Source: CAZQLE01 sp964593905
Lineage (GTDB): Bacteria; Chloroflexota; Anaerolineae; Anaerolineales; Anaerolineaceae
DNA: 16,899 nucleotides
Assembly: GCA_964593905.1 (NCBI GenBank)
Contig: CAZQLE010000068.1
Span: 1 to 16,899, forward strand
Reading direction: 5' to 3'
Of the stretch, positions 14,324 to 16,899 are shown piece by piece. The number at the start of each line of letters is the position of its first letter. The first letter of the stretch is position 1. Position numbers and translations under genes: made by a program. The notes below the pieces were generated by a model. It saw only the letters and a list, made by a program, of their open reading frames with translations. It had not been told where the DNA came from and did not search any database.

Positions 14324-15943
14324 CTAAAAGCCGAGATCTCCCTGGGTGGCCTTTTTCTCTTCTGTTTTGGCTTTCTTGAACGTGAGACCACCGCGGGTTA
14401 GATCTGGGTAATTGGGTCTGGATTTGCCTGATAACAGATCGGCGATGGTGAGAATTTGAATGCGGGGGTAGCTGCCCATGACGGGGGATTCATAAAAGCC
14501 GGCGCTGGCGGCTTCGGTGAGCATAGGCCGGGTGGGTTCGGCCAGGGTGACAAATAAACCCAACTGGGCTTTTTCACGCTCGACGCTGTTTTTCAGGTCG
14601 GCAATCATTGTGCGGGTGACGCTCTCACCCCCTTTGACAGACACGATGATTTTCTTGGCGGCTTTATTGTCATCCTGGAAGAAAATCAGGCCATCGATGC
14701 CACTATCAGCCCCTTTCTTTTTGCCCTGAAAGGGCTGGGCGCCGACCAGGGAACAGGCCCACCATTGAAATTGATATTTGTCACGGAGGGCCAGGTCACG
14801 GGCGCTATCGAGGTCTTTGGGGGTGCCTTCAACGGTGAAAGTGATGGAGGGGAAAGCATCTTTCATACGCTTTTCGATGAGACTTACTGCCAGGTGGGTG
14901 ATGTCAATACCGATCCAGTTGCGGCCCAGAGACTGGGCAGCATGGACCGCGGTGCCGCAGCCACAAAATGGATCCAGGACGAGATCGCCTTCGTTACTGC
15001 TGGCTTGAATAATACGTTCAAGCAGAGCAAGTGGTTTTTGTGTGGGATAGCCGAGTTTTTCTGCTGATTGTGCTGAAAGAGGGGGAATATCCACAATTAC
15101 AGACTTAATGGGTGTTCCTTTTTGCTCTGACAAATACCTTTTTAAGTACGGTCTACCAGTTTTGCTCCATTCCAAACGGTTATCAGCATCAAGAGCTTCG
15201 AGTTTTTCGCGTATTACTCGCCATCCCCATTCAGGTGTAAAACCCTTAAATTCATATGATAAGTTTGGTCTTGGGCCCATTGTTTCTGATCGAATAATAT
15301 GATCTAATCGATAAATTCCACGTTCATCCCTTCTATTATAAAAATCCTCGATATATTTTTCGTCATATTCAGTGTAAACTTCATTCCAGTTAAACTGAAT
15401 ACCCTTACTATAAAACAGAATCGTATCATGAACACTGCCCCAACGTTTTGAATCATTGTGGCTGCTTGTCCGTTGCCAAATTATTTCATTTTGATAATTC
15501 TGCAGCCCAAAAATGCTATCTAATACTATTTTTAAATAATGACTGGCGGTCGGGTCGCAATGAAGATACAAGCTGCCTGTAGGTTTGAGAACACGATGCA
15601 GTTCCAACAACCGATTAGCCATCATGGTGAGATAGGCCATCATATCGCTTTCTTTTAGAAAACAGCGCATGGCTTGAATCATCTCGGCCACATCAGTATT
15701 GGAATGGTGAATGATTTCGGAAAATTCGCGTTCGGCCTGGTCACCCCAGTGCCAGGTATCATCGAAGGCTTTGATCTGGGCATCGGAGTCGTGGCCTTTG
15801 GGGGTTTTAAAAAGCAAGTTGTAATCACGCTTGGAATTGAACGGCGGGTCCAGGTAGATCAGGTCGATACTCTCGGTTTGAATATGCTCCCGGAGAATAT
15901 CCAAATTGTCACCAAAATACAAGGTGTTGCGATGATCGCTCAT
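14324..15943 (-). CDS. Beta-class DNA (adenine-N6-type) methyltransferase fused to a restriction endonuclease-like domain
   Basis: A 539-residue minus-strand protein. The motif order is IV then I: DPPF at residues 32-35 (LIYLDPPFNS) and DPFCGCGT at 324-331, followed by NWIGIDIT; this is the beta class, and DPPF is usual for N6-adenine enzymes. Between them (residues ~135-294) lies the target-recognition region. From ~385 to ~480 a second domain (WWACSLVGAQPF, KGADSGIDG with D413 and D417, KKIIVSVKGGESV with K437) resembles the PD-(D/E)XK nucleases of the Mrr type, in which D, (E/Q) and K are catalytic; here the residue two before K437 is S435 rather than E or Q, so activity is doubtful. The recognition region is about 28% GC in a sampled line, the C-terminal domain about 62%. 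GAGGGG precedes the ATG. It could protect phage DNA or act as a restriction-modification fusion; a pure modification role is as likely. Confidence 0.85.
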   Translation of the reverse strand: MSDHRNTLYFGDNLDILREHIQTESIDLIYLDPPFNSKRDYNLLFKTPKGHDSDAQIKAFDDTWHWGDQAEREFSEIIHHSNTDVAEMIQAMRCFLKESDMMAYLTMMANRLLELHRVLKPTGSLYLHCDPTASHYLKIVLDSIFGLQNYQNEIIWQRTSSHNDSKRWGSVHDTILFYSKGIQFNWNEVYTEYDEKYIEDFYNRRDERGIYRLDHIIRSETMGPRPNLSYEFKGFTPEWGWRVIREKLEALDADNRLEWSKTGRPYLKRYLSEQKGTPIKSVIVDIPPLSAQSAEKLGYPTQKPLALLERIIQASSNEGDLVLDPFCGCGTAVHAAQSLGRNWIGIDITHLAVSLIEKRMKDAFPSITFTVEGTPKDLDSARDLALRDKYQFQWWACSLVGAQPFQGKKKGADSGIDGLIFFQDDNKAAKKIIVSVKGGESVTRTMIADLKNSVEREKAQLGLFVTLAEPTRPMLTEAASAGFYESPVMGSYPRIQILTIADLLSGKSRPNYPDLTRGGLTFKKAKTEEKKATQGDLGF

Positions 15944-15976
15944 GTTTACCCCTCAACAGGATTTAGATGCTTTAAG

Positions 15977-16005
15977 GATATACTACAGCCGAGAGACAAA
16001 TTCAA
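15977..16005 (-). promoter_or_regulatory. Candidate promoter of the methyltransferase gene
   Basis: Read on the minus strand: TTGAAT (complement of 16000-16005), 17 bases, TATATC (complement of 15977-15982), each matching the sigma70 consensus at four of six positions. Transcription would begin near 15970, giving a leader of about 27 bases that contains the GAGGGG ribosome site. Prediction only. Confidence 0.42.
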
Positions 16006-16046
16006 TGGAACAAACGATCAACCAATCGGCCAGGGGTTAAATTAAA

Positions 16047-16073
16047 AAACCGCCCTTCTGAAAGGGCGGTTTT
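16047..16073. terminator. Bidirectional terminator downstream of the minus-strand small-gene cluster
   Basis: AAACCGCCCTT-CTGA-AAGGGCGGTTT is a perfect 11-bp stem with a 4-base loop. Minus-strand reading gives a 6-T run after the stem. It ends the cluster at 16090-16899 and separates it from the methyltransferase gene. Confidence 0.85.
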
Positions 16074-16089
16074 ATGTTTTAACCAATGC

Positions 16090-16326
16090 CTAAGCCAAAT
16101 CCCTATTCTCGACCTCATAATACACACAAGTGGCCGTAACAATTCTTACCCCACCGGTCTTCCGACAATAACACCAGTGGACTGCATGTGTTTTGCCTTG
16201 ATTCCGACCGAGGAAAATAGTGTAAAACTCATTGCTTTTTGGCGATGAGTAAATGCAGCTCGAGCACACTTCATTTTCCACCATTTCGGGCAGATCTGCC
16301 CACAGCTTCGATTTTGTAAAACTCAT
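16090..16326 (-). CDS. 78-residue cysteine-rich protein, function unknown
   Basis: The start abuts the preceding gene's stop directly (TGA then ATG), so it is likely translationally coupled. Five cysteines: C21 and C24 (CSSC), C52 and C54 (WCYC), C67, with H50 nearby. A pair of CXXC-like and HxC/CXC sites in so short a protein suggests a small zinc-binding fold. There are no helix-turn-helix, signal or membrane features that I can see. The base composition is lower in GC than the two genes upstream. Location beside a helix-turn-helix gene and away from structural genes points to an early or accessory role; I do not recognise the family. Confidence 0.6.
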   Translation of the reverse strand: MSFTKSKLWADLPEMVENEVCSSCIYSSPKSNEFYTIFLGRNQGKTHAVHWCYCRKTGGVRIVTATCVYYEVENRDLA

Positions 16327-16587
16327 TCAGGCCGGCCCTTGTAATTGAGATGGTTCTCCCCAGACGCCGCGGCGGTGAGTTTGCAGGGCCTGGATCAGCT
16401 CATCGACTGCGCGAGAGGACTTGAGACGCACGATGACGTTGATCCCCACGCCGGCAGCTATGAGCATGTGCACCTGGGTGGGTGGAGTGCGGCCAGGGAT
16501 AGGGTCCGGGCTCCACTCGGCGACGGTGATGCCATCACAATTGATGACCTGATCCAGATGGATATCGTCAGGGTTGGGTGTGATCAT
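16327..16587 (-). CDS. 86-residue phage protein of unknown function
   Basis: Minus-strand frame with AAGGAG a few bases before its ATG. Overlaps the 3' end of the next gene upstream by 20 bases. The product begins ITPNPDDIHLDQVINCDGI and has the sequence TQVHMLIAAGVGINVIVRLKSS, then AVDELIQALQTHRRGVWGEP: a strand followed by an amphipathic helix, a compact alpha/beta shape. No recognised motif. Being coupled to the genes on each side suggests one transcript for all three. Confidence 0.55.
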   Translation of the reverse strand: MITPNPDDIHLDQVINCDGITVAEWSPDPIPGRTPPTQVHMLIAAGVGINVIVRLKSSRAVDELIQALQTHRRGVWGEPSQLQGPA

Positions 16588-16899
16588 GGGTCTCCTTGTT
16601 TTTCAGTCGCGCAAGCCAGAGGCGCGCGGTGCGGTCGGATAGATGATAGCGGGCAGCAATCTCCCGGCTGGTGAGGTGCACCAGGTCGGCGCGTTCCTCG
16701 CTGGCAAGATCGCGCCAATCCCGGCGGGGTTCCGGCAACATGCCGGTAAGAGGTACGGAGGGGGTGGTAATTTCCGCGGCGCCTTTCCGCTGTTGCCGTT
16801 CATCACGCCGGTCTTGCCGGTCACGCTCGATTTCTACCAGGCGACGGGCGTGGGTGGCGCGTACGGCCAGGGTGACAGCAGCCACCACCGACAAAAGAC
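16568..16899 (-). CDS. Helix-turn-helix protein, N-terminus cut by the window edge
   Basis: The frame runs open to the right edge; the first start-like codon inside is a TTG at 16894 and the true start may lie outside. The visible part opens with a hydrophobic run (LSVVAAVTLAV), then a strongly basic/charged stretch (RRLVEIERDRQDRRDERQQRK), a Pro-rich linker, and a C-terminal helix-turn-helix: LTSREIAARYHLSDRTARLWLARL, where 'sreIAarY.lS.rTar.WL.rl' is the classical recognition pattern. It may be a DNA-binding regulator, with a possible membrane-proximal N-terminus that the window truncates. Its neighbours downstream overlap or abut it. Confidence 0.6.
   Translation of the reverse strand, partial: LLSVVAAVTLAVRATHARRLVEIERDRQDRRDERQQRKGAAEITTPSVPLTGMLPEPRRDWRDLASEERADLVHLTSREIAARYHLSDRTARLWLARLKNKETHDHTQP

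Noticed and set aside
16221..16327. 13-bp direct repeat TGTAAAACTCATT at 16221 and 16315
   Set aside because: Both copies fall inside or at the start of the same small gene in different frames with no further flanking identity; likely chance, and no mobile element is associated.
1..16899. tRNA, rRNA, CRISPR arrays, insertion sequences, att sites, integrase
   Set aside because: None seen: no cloverleaf-like segment, no repeat-spacer pattern, no transposase or integrase motifs, no long flanking direct repeats.

Overview
This window carries the late (virion-building) gene cluster of a long-tailed, siphovirus-like tailed phage or prophage, followed by a convergent minus-strand block with a DNA methyltransferase and three small genes. 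I infer morphology from the gene set: there is a tape measure, one tail-tube gene, a distal tail protein and a hub/fibre pair, but no contractile sheath or baseplate-wedge genes. The host cannot be fixed from the sequence. Most genes are GC-rich, Shine-Dalgarno sites are conventional (AGGAG-like), and starts are coupled by ATGA or TAATG overlaps, so it is a bacterial phage. No integrase, terminase, lysis gene, tRNA, CRISPR array or attachment site is visible, so free phage and prophage cannot be told apart.

Layout, plus strand. 1-2335: C-terminal part of the portal, a 45-residue overlapping gene, and a MuF-type head protein whose AT-rich C-terminus looks like a toxin domain. 2336-2646: gene-free regulatory gap with a terminator, a promoter-like site and a second strong terminator hairpin. 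2647-4496: scaffold and major capsid protein, the latter with an inserted Ig-like/decoration-type domain. 4563-6172: two head-tail connector proteins, an HK97-gp10-like protein and a tail terminator. 6175-7772: tail tube, then two tail-assembly chaperone reading frames joined by a predicted -1 ribosomal frameshift on a run of nine A. 7762-14255: tape measure, an enlarged distal tail protein, a tail-tip hub protein and a carbohydrate-binding tail fibre, ended by a bidirectional terminator.

Minus strand. 15943-14324 is a beta-class adenine-type DNA methyltransferase fused to a restriction-endonuclease-like domain, with its own candidate promoter. Upstream of it, and separated by a terminator, are a cysteine-rich 78-residue protein, an 86-residue unknown protein and a helix-turn-helix protein cut by the window edge.

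The most interesting signals are: the AT-rich toxin-like module on the MuF protein with no clear partner immunity gene; the promoter followed at once by a terminator ahead of the scaffold gene; the low-GC islands that coincide with the domains that face host, receptor or target DNA (MuF tail, methyltransferase recognition domain, fibre C-terminus); and a 16-bp hairpin-forming dyad present twice exactly and once as a 14/16 variant.
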